In this document: positions 1-8,771 of the stretch, in pieces
Layout of the letters: each line of letters opens with the position of its first letter
How positions within the stretch are numbered: the stretch's first letter is position 1
NCBI GenBank assembly: GCA_029268515.1
Contig: JAQWNP010000002.1
Coordinates: forward strand, 62,001 to 126,000
Direction: 5' to 3'
DNA: 64,000 bases
Source of the DNA: Phycisphaerales bacterium
Lineage (GTDB): Bacteria > Planctomycetota > Phycisphaerae > Phycisphaerales > SM1A02
The notes under the pieces: generated by a model
The model's input: only the letters and a program-made list of their open reading frames with translations
Databases searched by the model: none
Told to the model about the DNA's origin: nothing
Made by a program: the position numbers and the translations under genes

Positions 1-387
1 GTGCACATCAATCGCATGCCGTGTGATGTCACGGTGATTGATTTGACGTACCGCCCGGGCAAGTTTCTTGATGCAAGAAATCCCGAGTCGGCCAAGATCA
101 ACGAGTCAATGCTTACTCGTCTGAAACGATCAGATCAATTGTGCTTGGGAGTGCGGCAGGTTTCCGGCGCGATTGCAAGACGAATTGTGTGCCCCCTCTC
201 AAGCGGCGAGCAGTTTGTGCGGGGCGATCGTTTTGGCATGATTAAGTTTGGTAGTACAACCGAGCTCATTCTGCCTGCAGACTGTGGTGCCGAAGTGCGT
301 GTTGCTATTGGCGACAAAGTCGTTGCAGGCCGGACGGTGCTTGCAAGCGTGCCAGTTCAAGAACGCTTGCCCACCCCGCGGCAATAA
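1..387 (+). CDS. psd: Phosphatidylserine decarboxylase, C-terminal part (5' end outside window)
   Basis: Pyruvoyl-dependent enzyme that makes phosphatidylethanolamine from phosphatidylserine. The visible 128 residues hold the family signatures HINR near the start, PGKF at about 19-22, VRQVSGAIARRIVC at 51-64 and FGMIKFGS at 78-85. The Gly84-Ser85 pair in KFGS is the expected self-cleavage site that creates the pyruvoyl group, as in the short archaeal-like decarboxylases. Those proteins are around 200 residues, so roughly the first third lies upstream of base 1; the GTG at base 1 is probably internal. The gene converges with metG, with 25 bases between the two stops. A pssA-type synthase would be expected upstream, but that region is not visible. 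Confidence 0.85.
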   Translation: MHINRMPCDVTVIDLTYRPGKFLDARNPESAKINESMLTRLKRSDQLCLGVRQVSGAIARRIVCPLSSGEQFVRGDRFGMIKFGSTTELILPADCGAEVRVAIGDKVVAGRTVLASVPVQERLPTPRQ

Positions 388-412
388 CAGAAGCAGACTT
401 TGGTGACGCTGC

Positions 413-2002
413 CTACGAGGACGACGAAGCAGCCGCTGCCGCGTCGACTCTTGGAAAGAGCGCCACCTTCTGTACTGCAGCGGCTTCCTGGAAACAGCCC
501 CATGTGCACTCCTTCGCCAAATCGCCTGTCGCTGGTCCGAGGCTCCACGCTTCACGGAGTGCGCCGACAGCCTCGGGGAGCACCGACTCAAGCAAACAAG
601 CCGCAATACGAATTGCTTCGGCGCAGCGGTAGAGAATTGCACCAACAAGTTCTGTGTTCTGAGGATCTTTTGCAAGTTTGAATGGTGCCGTATCGTTGAT
701 GAATAAGTCAACTGCCCGGACAATTGTCATCGCGCTGGCAATCGCGGAGCCGAGTTCAAACTTCTCCATACCATCAATCGTCTTGGCCACCTGCGTAGCG
801 CAAAGGTCCGACCACTCGACCCCACCGATCGATACATCGATGTCCTTTGGCAAAACGCCATCGCAGTACTTGCCGATCATCGCGGATGTGCGGCTAGAGC
901 AATTCCCGAGTGTGTTCACCAGATCACTGGTATAGGTGTCGTGGAATTGTTGTCGAGAAAAATCAGAGTCGGTTGCACCCAGTGGGCCTTGGACAGCCAA
1001 GAAATACCGCAGCGCATCCCGGCCATACGTATTGATGTAGTCCTGCAACTGCTCAAGATCGATGAAATTCCCTAGAGATTTGGACATCTTCTTGCCCTCG
1101 CTAATCCAAAAGGAGTGCGCGTATACGCAGTGCGGCAAAGACATGTCCAATGCCATCAAGAGTGCTGGCCAAATCACAGCGTGGAACCAAAGAATTTCCT
1201 TGCCAAGGATTTGCACCGACGCTGGCCAATACTTGGCACGCCCTTGTGCCCACTCGCCATCAGGCTCGCCAAGCCCCATCGCAGTGATGTAGTTGAAGAG
1301 CGCGTCGATCCAGACATAGATCACATGATCTGGCGCATCAGGGACTGCAATTCCCCACGAGAAGTTACTGCGACTGATCGGCACATCGAGCAGGCCTTCC
1401 TTGAGCCTCCCAAGCACCTCATTTCGACGTGCTTCTGGCCTCACAAAGTGTGGATTTTCGTCAAACATCTTCGACAGTCGCTCTTCGAATGCGCTCAACT
1501 TGAAGTAATAATTTTCCTCGGTTGCACGCTCGAGCGGCCGACCTGAGATCGGGGATGTATACGCAACCTCGCGGGCCTTGGTCTCGGTGTAATACTCCTC
1601 TTGTCCTGCGTCATACCAGCCCTCGAAGGTGCCGAGATACACATCGCCAGAGTCCATGAGTCGCTTGACAAAGCCTTGCACTTGCCGCTCATGCCGTGGG
1701 TCGGTCGTGCGAATGAATGCATCATTCGTGAGATCGAACATGCCCATGATCTTCTGAAACTCGGCTGCATTTTGGTCGGCGAGGGCTTGTGGTTCCATGC
1801 CCTTCTCAGCTGCGGATTGCTCGACCTTCTGCCCATGCTCGTCGGTGCCAGTCAGAAAGAACACGTCTTCGCCCAGCAATCTCTGAAATCTGGCCCAGAC
1901 GTCACAAATGGTTGTCGTGTACACATGCCCAATATGCGGCCGGTCATTGACGTAGTAGATAGGTGTCGTGATTGATCGAGGCATGCCGGTCATAGCGAGC
2001 AT
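413..2002 (-). CDS. metG: Methionyl-tRNA synthetase
   Basis: Charges tRNA-Met with methionine in the cytoplasm. The class I signatures HIGH (residues 23-26) and KMSKS (305-309) are both intact, and TGTDEHG at about 51-57 is typical of MetRS. The connective-peptide stretch at about 128-140 (GWYDAGQEEYYTE) has no CxxC knuckle, so this looks like a zinc-free form. At 529 residues it lacks the C-terminal tRNA-binding domain of longer homologues and ends in an Ala/Ser-rich tail. The start could also be the ATG at 1984 (MPRSITTPIYY); no clear ribosome-binding site separates the options. It is transcribed alone, divergent from the secreted TPR protein at 2032. Confidence 0.95.
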   Translation of the reverse strand: MLAMTGMPRSITTPIYYVNDRPHIGHVYTTTICDVWARFQRLLGEDVFFLTGTDEHGQKVEQSAAEKGMEPQALADQNAAEFQKIMGMFDLTNDAFIRTTDPRHERQVQGFVKRLMDSGDVYLGTFEGWYDAGQEEYYTETKAREVAYTSPISGRPLERATEENYYFKLSAFEERLSKMFDENPHFVRPEARRNEVLGRLKEGLLDVPISRSNFSWGIAVPDAPDHVIYVWIDALFNYITAMGLGEPDGEWAQGRAKYWPASVQILGKEILWFHAVIWPALLMALDMSLPHCVYAHSFWISEGKKMSKSLGNFIDLEQLQDYINTYGRDALRYFLAVQGPLGATDSDFSRQQFHDTYTSDLVNTLGNCSSRTSAMIGKYCDGVLPKDIDVSIGGVEWSDLCATQVAKTIDGMEKFELGSAIASAMTIVRAVDLFINDTAPFKLAKDPQNTELVGAILYRCAEAIRIAACLLESVLPEAVGALREAWSLGPATGDLAKECTWGCFQEAAAVQKVALFPRVDAAAAASSSS

Positions 2003-2031
2003 GGTACCGATCAGGGCGAGGCGTCTGTCGC

Positions 2032-3870
2032 ATGGCTATGATTAGCCCTTACATGAACCACATGAAGCCAGCTCTTGTCATTGCCTCGCTTATGACCATC
2101 TCGGTCCACGCGCAAACAAGGTTATCGAGCGAACCCATCCGCCAGGTCCACGGCGTTGGCGGAGTGTCAGGCGACTTCGGTGCCTCCGGCGTCGGAGAGC
2201 GACGAAACATGCCGCATGAGTTTGAATACCGCACGAATATAAATGGCGGTCGGCGATTTGAGCACTCATTTGACCTGACCACCAATGCGCAGTTCAGGGC
2301 ACACAACCTCGACGATCCGGCTGCAAGCCTGCAAACCACCAGCCTCTATAACAATCCGTGGTATTGGCAGCACGTAGGCAGCCTGCAAACCGAAATGATG
2401 ACGGGGGGCTCGGGCAACGCTGTGATGGCGAGCGGCGCAGACGGCGACTACTACAACCCATATTTCTATAACCAGTGGAAATCAGGCGAAGGCATACGGC
2501 ACTCTGGCGCATTGACCTCGGAGATGGGCCCTGATGCAAGGGGAAGCCTCAACCAACGCGGCAGAAGAGTGAATCGTCGAGGTGGCCCTGCCAAACTCCC
2601 GGGCACGAATGAACCGCTGTACCAACCACAAAAACTCTCATTTGGATTGAATGCCGATCGAAGCGTTTTGTCTGGCGATCGACTCGGAACGATGCTCCGT
2701 GGAAGCATCGACGACACATGGGACGGCCATCTCGAACGAGACATGGGCGACGGAATGGTTGGCCCCAACATGCCGATTCGATATGTGGGCTCGCAGATTC
2801 GTGGCTTGGGCACACGTTCGATCCAACCTGGCTCGCTCGATCGCGGAATGACAACCTTTGACCTTGCAAGTGTCCGTGACGATGGGTACCGCGGTTTGGG
2901 CGTACCGCCGATGGGGAAGATGTGGGACACTCGCTTTGGCGACTTATCACTGCCCGACAATCGCCTGCCCAGCACTCGCGTGGACGCTGGCATACAAACA
3001 TTGCCCAATGTCCCGGTCGCCCAAGATTTGACCGGCATCTACCAGAATATGGCCGAAAGATATGGTTCACTGACCACAGGATCAATGTCTGCAGCGGACC
3101 AACTCAACAGACTCGATCGCGACTACCGCACCCTGCGGGGAGGGCTCATTGTGGGCTTTGACAGCCTGCCCCCTCCCACTACGCCAGAGGATCTGCGCTC
3201 TCCAACTTCTCCCATAGGCGGAACATTGAATCCTGATCTGCAGGCAAGCGAAGACACAACGCCCACCGGTTCGGGCACTTCTTCAGCGTCTACTGTGCCT
3301 ACTCGTCCTCTGGATGTCGCACCGGCCCTGAAGTTCGAGGACTTTGGGCTGGTCCTACGGCATGGCCAGCAGGTCAACTCACTTGCGGCCGGTGATGGTG
3401 GCCGGTTTGATGACCTTGTGACATCAGCTTCGCAGAAGCTTGAATCTGGCGACTACCTCCGGGCAGAGCGGCGATTCAATCGTGCGCTTCGATTTGTCCC
3501 AGGCCACCCACTGGCGACTGCCGGACTCGGACACGCCGAGTTGGGAGCCAACTTGTACTTGTCTTCAGCGCTGACCCTACAAACCTTGCTTGCTTTCCAG
3601 CCCGAAATGATCGACGTGCAATATTCAGAACAATTGCTCCCCGCCCCCGAGGATATGGACCGAGCCATTTCAATTCTCACCGCACGACTTCGTGGGGAAG
3701 CAGATCTTGACCGATATGGATTTTTGTTGGCCTATATTGGTCATCAACTCGACCGACCAAACCTGATCACCACCGGACTGCAAACAATGCGAGCGGCCAA
3801 CGCCGACAAGAGCTTTGTGGACCTCCTCGAGCAAGTCTGGTTGCCCAGTTCGACGACAGACGAGCCCTAG
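2032..3870 (+). CDS. Secreted protein with C-terminal TPR-like region, function unknown
   Basis: No recognised family. The N-terminus, best started at one of the early Met codons (2032, 2038, 2053 or 2062), has a hydrophobic signal peptide ending near VHAQT. Residues about 40-380 are low in Cys and rich in Gly, Asn, Asp and Arg, with no repeat I can name. About 390-430 is a Ser/Thr/Pro linker. About 465-560 reads like one or two TPR units (a tandem of short amphipathic helices containing YLRAERRFNRALRF). It is probably periplasmic or outer-membrane associated. It converges with the ArsR-methyltransferase gene, only two bases separating the two stops. Confidence 0.7.
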   Translation: MAMISPYMNHMKPALVIASLMTISVHAQTRLSSEPIRQVHGVGGVSGDFGASGVGERRNMPHEFEYRTNINGGRRFEHSFDLTTNAQFRAHNLDDPAASLQTTSLYNNPWYWQHVGSLQTEMMTGGSGNAVMASGADGDYYNPYFYNQWKSGEGIRHSGALTSEMGPDARGSLNQRGRRVNRRGGPAKLPGTNEPLYQPQKLSFGLNADRSVLSGDRLGTMLRGSIDDTWDGHLERDMGDGMVGPNMPIRYVGSQIRGLGTRSIQPGSLDRGMTTFDLASVRDDGYRGLGVPPMGKMWDTRFGDLSLPDNRLPSTRVDAGIQTLPNVPVAQDLTGIYQNMAERYGSLTTGSMSAADQLNRLDRDYRTLRGGLIVGFDSLPPPTTPEDLRSPTSPIGGTLNPDLQASEDTTPTGSGTSSASTVPTRPLDVAPALKFEDFGLVLRHGQQVNSLAAGDGGRFDDLVTSASQKLESGDYLRAERRFNRALRFVPGHPLATAGLGHAELGANLYLSSALTLQTLLAFQPEMIDVQYSEQLLPAPEDMDRAISILTARLRGEADLDRYGFLLAYIGHQLDRPNLITTGLQTMRAANADKSFVDLLEQVWLPSSTTDEP

Positions 3871-3872
3871 GC

Positions 3873-4826
3873 CTACAAAGTCGCTGTTGCCGCAAACAAC
3901 CCAGGGCCCATCGCCTCGGGATCTGGCCGCAGCAGCACATAACGCTGCATCTCGATCCCGGCAGCCTGCATCAGGCTTCGCATTGATGAATCGTCGAAAC
4001 CCAAATGAAGATGCCCCATCGTGTCGCGGTACTCAACCCGATCGTGCGCGACCATGTCGATCACCAGAAATCTACCGCCCGGCTTCAACAACCGAACACC
4101 CGCTTCAATCGCATCGCGTGGCTCTTCAACATGATGCAGCACCAGCGAAAGAATGGCCAAGTCAACCGAGCCCTCATCAATCGGTAACGAACGCATATCT
4201 GCTTCGTGAAAGCGAACCGTTTGAACGCCCGACAATCTCTTCCGAGCCGCATTCAGCATCGCGGGCTCGCGATCAACGGCTTCGACTCGAGACACCCAAG
4301 GCGCAATGACCGATGCAAGTTGACCTGTGCCGCAGCCAAGATCGGCCACAGTCCAACTTGGATCAAGCATGGCCGGGAACCAAGCATCCACAATGGTGCT
4401 TCCAAACAACCGGTCCCGGACGTCAGCCCAATCGCCACCGGTTGCCCCAAAGTAGGCTCGCGTGTCAATATGCCGCTGTGCGAGGATTTCTCTGACTCGA
4501 CGCAGATCTTCGGTATGGGTTGGTTCATCAGCGAGTGTGCCAACCGTGGCTGCCCACAATTGCTTTGCATGCCCTTCACGTTCGGTGCTCGTTCGCCGAT
4601 ACAAAGCCTGGGGCCCAACACTGCGACGTTGAATCCACCCAGACTCCATGAGTCGCTTCAAGTGTCTTGACACAGTTGATTGTGGTGACTGAATGGCTGC
4701 AGCCAACTCGCCAACAGCGAGTTCATGTGCATCAAGCAGCACTAAGAGCCGCAAACGGGACGCGTCATGAAGACCACCGAGCTGATCAAGCAGCGTCGTT
4801 GCGGAAGCTGCGTGGGCGTGGTTCAT
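3873..4826 (-). CDS. ArsR-type HTH regulator fused to a SAM-dependent methyltransferase
   Basis: A 317-residue two-domain protein. Residues about 5-80 are a winged-helix ArsR domain (LAAAIQSPQSTVSRHLKRL recognition region, then a wing). Residues about 130-300 are a class I methyltransferase with motif I VADLGCGTG, an acidic motif II (VEAVDRE) and a later LSLVLHHV segment. No cluster of Cys suggests arsenic chemistry. The start is chosen at ATG 4826 because it overlaps the stop of the upstream TPR lipoprotein gene (TGA at 4823-4825) in an ATGA junction; the open frame continues to 4919 but that would be a deep overlap. In known proteins of this architecture the HTH is thought to control neighbouring genes; the methyl acceptor is unknown. 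Confidence 0.85.
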   Translation of the reverse strand: MNHAHAASATTLLDQLGGLHDASRLRLLVLLDAHELAVGELAAAIQSPQSTVSRHLKRLMESGWIQRRSVGPQALYRRTSTEREGHAKQLWAATVGTLADEPTHTEDLRRVREILAQRHIDTRAYFGATGGDWADVRDRLFGSTIVDAWFPAMLDPSWTVADLGCGTGQLASVIAPWVSRVEAVDREPAMLNAARKRLSGVQTVRFHEADMRSLPIDEGSVDLAILSLVLHHVEEPRDAIEAGVRLLKPGGRFLVIDMVAHDRVEYRDTMGHLHLGFDDSSMRSLMQAAGIEMQRYVLLRPDPEAMGPGLFAATATL

Positions 4827-5491
4827 CCGCCAGTAGTCAGTCGCATGGTCGGGCCCGGCACAACACCAATATCCAGGAGTGCGGCTCGAACCTCTGGGTT
4901 GTTGGGGTTCATTTCCCATGCAAGCGATAAGGCGCGGAATGCTTCTTGCTTCTCGCCGAGTCGCATAGCAAGCCGAGCCGCTTGTAGATAAGGCTTGATA
5001 TTTTCGTCTGCATCCACAGCCAGCGCAGTCCGCAATGCCTCGCGAGCAGTATCGGGGTCATCCGCTTCCACTGCCACACGAGCAAGGCGGAGCCAGTCTT
5101 CTGATGAAGATGTCGTGTTTGCTCGGTCTCGCAAGTAGGCGAAGAGATCGTCCCATGCTTCTTGCTGCTCGAGCGTGTCGGCAAGATCGCGAGCGATCAC
5201 GGCATTCGCTGGCTGCAAGGTTGAGGCTATTTCAAGTGAGCGCCGTGCCACGGTCAGATCGCCCGCTTCCAAAGCTGAGTGGCCAAGCGCGGCTTGGGAT
5301 CTCCAATCGGTCGGCTCACGCTCAACAAGTTGGCCATACCACTCAACAGCGGCTGGCCAATCGGCAATCGATGTGGCCCGCTCTGCGTTTCGCCGGAGGG
5401 CGTGACTGGGCACGTGACTAGAACAGGCAATGAGACTGCCGCCGAGCAGTAGTCCCGCGAGGACGATCGAGGGTGGATGTAGTAGATTCAC
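4823..5491 (-). CDS. TPR lipoprotein
   Basis: A 222-residue envelope lipoprotein starting with GTG at 5491. Its signal peptide ends in the lipobox LIAC, with Cys23 the expected lipidated residue. The rest is almost entirely TPR-like helical pairs (for example WPAAVEWYGQLVEREPTDW and DLTVARRSLEIASTLQP), probably four or five units. Such proteins serve as adaptors in envelope complexes; the partner here is unknown. It is the first gene of a two-gene unit with the ArsR-methyltransferase and is divergent from the gene at 5499, leaving only 7 bases between start codons, so their promoters must overlap the opposite coding region. Confidence 0.8.
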   Translation of the reverse strand: MNLLHPPSIVLAGLLLGGSLIACSSHVPSHALRRNAERATSIADWPAAVEWYGQLVEREPTDWRSQAALGHSALEAGDLTVARRSLEIASTLQPANAVIARDLADTLEQQEAWDDLFAYLRDRANTTSSSEDWLRLARVAVEADDPDTAREALRTALAVDADENIKPYLQAARLAMRLGEKQEAFRALSLAWEMNPNNPEVRAALLDIGVVPGPTMRLTTGG

Positions 5492-5498
5492 GCCCTAC

Positions 5499-5954
5499 AT
5501 GATACGATTCCCCGCCGGCCAAGTCAGGTCTGGGGACTACCTTGGTGGAACACTCGTGGACAACACACTTCTCATTTGGCCAGTTGAGCAGGGGGCGCGG
5601 GCTGTACAGGTGGTGGTACTTGATCATGTGCTGCCAGATGGAAGTCGCCATTGGGATCTTCTGGTCGCTCGAGATGTGGCCAAGGGATCGCCTTTGTGGA
5701 GTCTGCGGTGTGATGAGCGGCCTGACACAGCCCCGCCAGGCACGTCACTGGCCCTCACGAGAACACCGGACCACAACGCCAAGTGGCTTGATGGCAGCCC
5801 CCGAGAGGTCAGCGGCGGCCGAGGAGTAGCTGAGCGGGTGGCCAGTGGGCTCCTCAGAATTGGATCGTGTGACGCAGCCATTGTGCAATGGGAAGATGGC
5901 CGCACGAGTGTGTGGCGACTTGCGGACGGGCAACTGATGATGCTTGATGACTAG
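5499..5954 (+). CDS. Hypothetical protein
   Basis: A 151-residue protein with no motif I recognise. The ATG at 5499 is preferred to the earlier in-frame ATG at 5430 because the upstream stretch lies in the antisense of the lipoprotein gene. The sequence is rich in beta-strand-like segments (AVQVVVLDHVLPDGSRHWDLL) and has Trp residues near both ends. No signal peptide or membrane segment is visible, so it is probably cytoplasmic. Its stop overlaps the stop of the convergent BFD ferredoxin gene (the bases CTAG at 5951-5954 hold both stops). Confidence 0.6.
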   Translation: MIRFPAGQVRSGDYLGGTLVDNTLLIWPVEQGARAVQVVVLDHVLPDGSRHWDLLVARDVAKGSPLWSLRCDERPDTAPPGTSLALTRTPDHNAKWLDGSPREVSGGRGVAERVASGLLRIGSCDAAIVQWEDGRTSVWRLADGQLMMLDD

Positions 5955-6205
5955 CCGTCAACGCCGCGGTGCCGGTCACGGCCTGCAGCGTAGTTGGGTG
6001 GGCGGACGTCGAGCCCGATGTCCTCGCCTGCTTCCCACTGCCTATGGAGCTGCTCCAAGAAGGGGCGGCACCAACCACAGCCAGTACCAGCACCGAGGCA
6101 ATCAGTCAATTGTGATGCGACTTTGGGACATTCACGCCGCAAGTAGGCGCGAAGCTTGCGTTGGGTGACGTGGAAGCACAGACAGACTTGGTCATCATCC
6201 TGCAT
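5951..6205 (-). CDS. BFD-like [2Fe-2S] protein
   Basis: An 84-residue bacterioferritin-associated-ferredoxin-like protein. The four cysteines expected to hold a [2Fe-2S] cluster are visible as VCLCF near residues 8-10 and GTGCGWC near 39-42, with the usual short helix-turn between. In known systems such domains move electrons to release iron from bacterioferritin or act inside larger oxidoreductases. The start at 6205 (MQDDDQ) lies 11 bases inside the 3' end of the kinase gene, so the two are translationally linked. No bacterioferritin gene is in the window. Confidence 0.8.
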   Translation of the reverse strand: MQDDDQVCLCFHVTQRKLRAYLRRECPKVASQLTDCLGAGTGCGWCRPFLEQLHRQWEAGEDIGLDVRPPNYAAGRDRHRGVDG

Positions 6206-7055
6206 CGGCACTGCTCGAAGGATCTGGTGGTGCAGACCGCTTCTTGAGCCGATGGATGACTTCCTCCATGCTGTCCGGTCGTTTGGCGCGGTCCTTGTCA
6301 ACACAGTCAAGAATGAGATTCGAAAGCGTCTTTGGAATCATCGGGTTGGCCTCGTGCGGCGGGATCGGGTCTGGCACATCAGCCACATCCAGGGTTGAAA
6401 GCATCGACGCATCGCCACCAGATGGCGGCATCGCGGTTGGAATAACTTCGCGAACAAGCACCCAATACATCATCGCGCCGAGGTTGAATATGTCGGTCCG
6501 CTGGTCAATGGCCTCTCGAGAGGCCTGCTCTGGGGCCATGTACCCAGGCGTTCCTTGAATTCGTTTCTTGACGGTACCGATTGGGCACGCCTGGCCGAGG
6601 TCAATGACCTTCACCATCTCCTGTTCGGTGATAAGCACGTTGGTCGGCTTCATATCTGCGTGCACATAGCCACGTTCATGCATATGCCCAAGTGCCTCAG
6701 CAACCTGTACGAACACGCTACAAGCCTTGCCGTACGAACGTGGGAGTTGTTGATCGAGCGTATTCGCATCGATCAATTCCATGATCAAGGCCATACTCTG
6801 AATCTTGAACATCTTCCGTGATTTGACGATCTTCTGCAGTTTGCGAATGGCCGGATGGTCAAGTTTTGACCCAATGCGAAATTCGCGTTGCACCTGTTCG
6901 AGAAAACGGTCATCCTTCTCTTCTCGCAACTCGACGTGCTTGAGAGCCCAGACCTGCTTGCTCTTGGAATCCTGCACAGCGTAGATTGTGGACCTTGCGC
7001 CTTCGCCAATCTTGGCCAGAACGTTGAACCCAGCAATCTTTCTTGGGGCAGCCAT
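6195..7055 (-). CDS. Serine/threonine protein kinase, Hanks type, no membrane anchor
   Basis: A 286-residue soluble kinase that is nearly all kinase domain. Visible motifs: glycine loop IGEGARSTIYAV (17-27), ATP-binding Lys39 in ALKHV, catalytic loop HADMKPTN (132-139) with Asp134, Lys136 and Asn139, metal-binding DLG (152-154) and APE (174-176). The Arg of the usual HRD is Ala, making it a non-RD kinase, and DFG is DLG. It lacks the transmembrane sensor tail common in planctomycete kinases and ends in a short Ser/Pro-rich tail. It overlaps the downstream [2Fe-2S] gene by 11 bases, which hints at shared function; its substrate is unknown. Confidence 0.9.
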   Translation of the reverse strand: MAAPRKIAGFNVLAKIGEGARSTIYAVQDSKSKQVWALKHVELREEKDDRFLEQVQREFRIGSKLDHPAIRKLQKIVKSRKMFKIQSMALIMELIDANTLDQQLPRSYGKACSVFVQVAEALGHMHERGYVHADMKPTNVLITEQEMVKVIDLGQACPIGTVKKRIQGTPGYMAPEQASREAIDQRTDIFNLGAMMYWVLVREVIPTAMPPSGGDASMLSTLDVADVPDPIPPHEANPMIPKTLSNLILDCVDKDRAKRPDSMEEVIHRLKKRSAPPDPSSSADAG

Positions 7056-7120
7056 ATCGTGGATCCACCGTCTCCAGCAAGGGCGGAAAGCGGAAAGGAT
7101 ACCGGGCTGTGGTCAGGGAC

Positions 7121-7927
7121 TCAACGCGGTAAGTCGAGCAACTGCGATCGAAAATCCGCTTCAGGGAAGAGGCGACCGGGGCTCATCAGACTAGGCGAGA
7201 GTTCGCTGTGCAAGTAAACAGCCTCTTCTGGAATACCGCATTCTTGCTGAATACGCTGTACCAGACGAGCCAAGTTGCGGATTTGGCTCGATGTATAGGG
7301 CTGTCGGTCGCCATTCCCGACGAGACAGATACCAATTGAGTGCTCATTATGATCGCGGCCCGCTTCACCGACAACATGCGCTCCGGGCAACTGTTCGATC
7401 CATCGATATCCCACATGAATCTCGCCGTCGGCAAGTCCGTTGCCGTTGCCGAGTAGGAAGTGGTAGCCCAAACCCTGATAGCCCCACGAGAGGTGCTTGC
7501 GATGGATCGACTCAGGCGTGCCGAAGGGATCACCGAGATGGTGAACGACAATACCTGTCCACCGATCACGGTCAAGGCGACCATCATCTGGGAAGAGTAA
7601 GTCGTGCTCAGTTTCTGATCGATCACCCAGCGGCGTGATTTCTACGAGCGGGAATCCCCCTGCAGGCTGCGGCGCGTCGATGGCGAGAATTGCCATTGCA
7701 CCTGTCATCGCAACCGCGAAGGCGGCAAAGACAAACTGCGTGCGGCGGGTTGGACCGCCTGATGAGGTGGGGGTGTGTGTTGTCATGACAGAGGGGCGTC
7801 CATGTCCCGCTGTAGATATATCGGCCAGTCCCCCCCACCCCACTTGAATGGGAACCGCTTCTACTTCCTCGTCTTGCACGCAAAGCGCCGCGTCAGTCTC
7901 CCAGTCCACGCGATTGGAATCACTCAT
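7121..7927 (-). CDS. N-acetylmuramoyl-L-alanine amidase-like protein (amidase_2/PGRP fold)
   Basis: A 268-residue protein with a cytoplasmic N-terminus, one membrane segment at about 65-82 (FVFAAFAVAMTGAMAILAI) and an extracytoplasmic amidase_2-like domain from about 120. Supporting motifs are GIVVHHLGD, YHFLLGNG, HSIGICLVGN and HSELSP...PGRLFP, which match the zinc-ligand and substrate-groove segments of peptidoglycan amidases and PGRPs. The residue before PGRLFP is Ser where Asp or Cys is often seen, so zinc binding needs checking. The start at 7927 makes an ATGA overlap with the small lipoprotein upstream; an internal ATG at 7784 would begin just before the membrane segment. It is the last gene of the clpP-led unit. 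Confidence 0.75.
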   Translation of the reverse strand: MSDSNRVDWETDAALCVQDEEVEAVPIQVGWGGLADISTAGHGRPSVMTTHTPTSSGGPTRRTQFVFAAFAVAMTGAMAILAIDAPQPAGGFPLVEITPLGDRSETEHDLLFPDDGRLDRDRWTGIVVHHLGDPFGTPESIHRKHLSWGYQGLGYHFLLGNGNGLADGEIHVGYRWIEQLPGAHVVGEAGRDHNEHSIGICLVGNGDRQPYTSSQIRNLARLVQRIQQECGIPEEAVYLHSELSPSLMSPGRLFPEADFRSQLLDLPR

Positions 7928-8115
7928 CGGTCGCTCAGGCGTTCTCGAAGCTGTGGTTTCGGGTTGCCAAAGAGGTCATATTCTTCGGCCGACACGCTGC
8001 CGTTTCTTGCTGTGTCGTACTGTTCATATTGGTGTCGCGGCAACTTCTCATCAAAGAGCGGCCGGTAACAACCGGCCAGCGGGGCAATACATACAGCACA
8101 GAGCAATACACGCAT
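7924..8115 (-). CDS. Small lipoprotein
   Basis: A 63-residue protein starting at ATG 8115 (MRVLLCAVC) with a short signal peptide and lipobox LAGC. The mature part is under 50 residues, hydrophilic, and contains one DTARNGSVSAEEYDLFG stretch that resembles an EF-hand loop with an acidic flank. Function unknown. Its stop overlaps the amidase start, which links the two; a role near peptidoglycan is only a guess from the neighbour. Confidence 0.65.
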   Translation of the reverse strand: MRVLLCAVCIAPLAGCYRPLFDEKLPRHQYEQYDTARNGSVSAEEYDLFGNPKPQLRERLSDR

Positions 8116-8141
8116 GACTGGCAGTCTATCGTCGCGGAATC

Positions 8142-8771
8142 TCATGGCGAAGGTGTGGATGACTGGTTGGCGAGCTCTGGTGTGGCGATGCCGCCTGTAC
8201 CTTCGACTCGTTGGCCAGTAGTCAGGTCTTCGTGGAAGACATGTACAAGCAGTGTCTTATTTTTCGCCAGCGAGGCGGTTTGAAGTTGGATAGGCACAAG
8301 GTAGGTGGTGCCGAAGAGCCCTCCACGCCATGCATCGCGTACTTCCGCGGGGCTGAGGATGGCACTGGCAACGACTTCTGGCTCGGCACCAGGGACTGGG
8401 CGCAGAACCTGCGCTTCTATTGGCCCGACCAGCTGGATTGGGCGATTCAACCCATCCGTCGCCGCGACATGGACTTCCAGAGTCTTGGTGTCTTCTGAGT
8501 TGCCAGGCTCAAACCCGGACATTGGCGATACCGTGATCGTGGCAAGCCTTGGAGCAGCCGTCAATTGCCCTGAGAATCGATGTTGCTCTTGCTCGGCAGC
8601 GAGCAGGCCAGCTTCAAGTTCACGTGTGCGGGCCTCCAACTCATCAATTTGACGAAGCAATCCAGCATTCTCGGTTCGAAGGCGAGCGCTCGCGCGTCGT
8701 GATGCCCCGTCACACCCCTGGATCGGCGCAACCATGAGTGCCAGGAGCACGAGCAACCCCCCACGCTTCAT
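8142..8771 (-). CDS. Lipoprotein with N-terminal coiled coil
   Basis: A 209-residue envelope protein with signal peptide and lipobox PIQGC. Residues about 25-65 form a strong heptad-rich helix (LLRQIDELEARTRELEAGL), followed by a beta-rich domain of about 130 residues with no recognised family. The start at ATG 8771 overlaps by one base the TGA of the upstream clpP; an in-frame GTG at 8774 also exists. The coiled coil suggests it forms oligomers or spans from the outer membrane. Function unknown. Confidence 0.7.
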   Translation of the reverse strand: MKRGGLLVLLALMVAPIQGCDGASRRASARLRTENAGLLRQIDELEARTRELEAGLLAAEQEQHRFSGQLTAAPRLATITVSPMSGFEPGNSEDTKTLEVHVAATDGLNRPIQLVGPIEAQVLRPVPGAEPEVVASAILSPAEVRDAWRGGLFGTTYLVPIQLQTASLAKNKTLLVHVFHEDLTTGQRVEGTGGIATPELANQSSTPSP

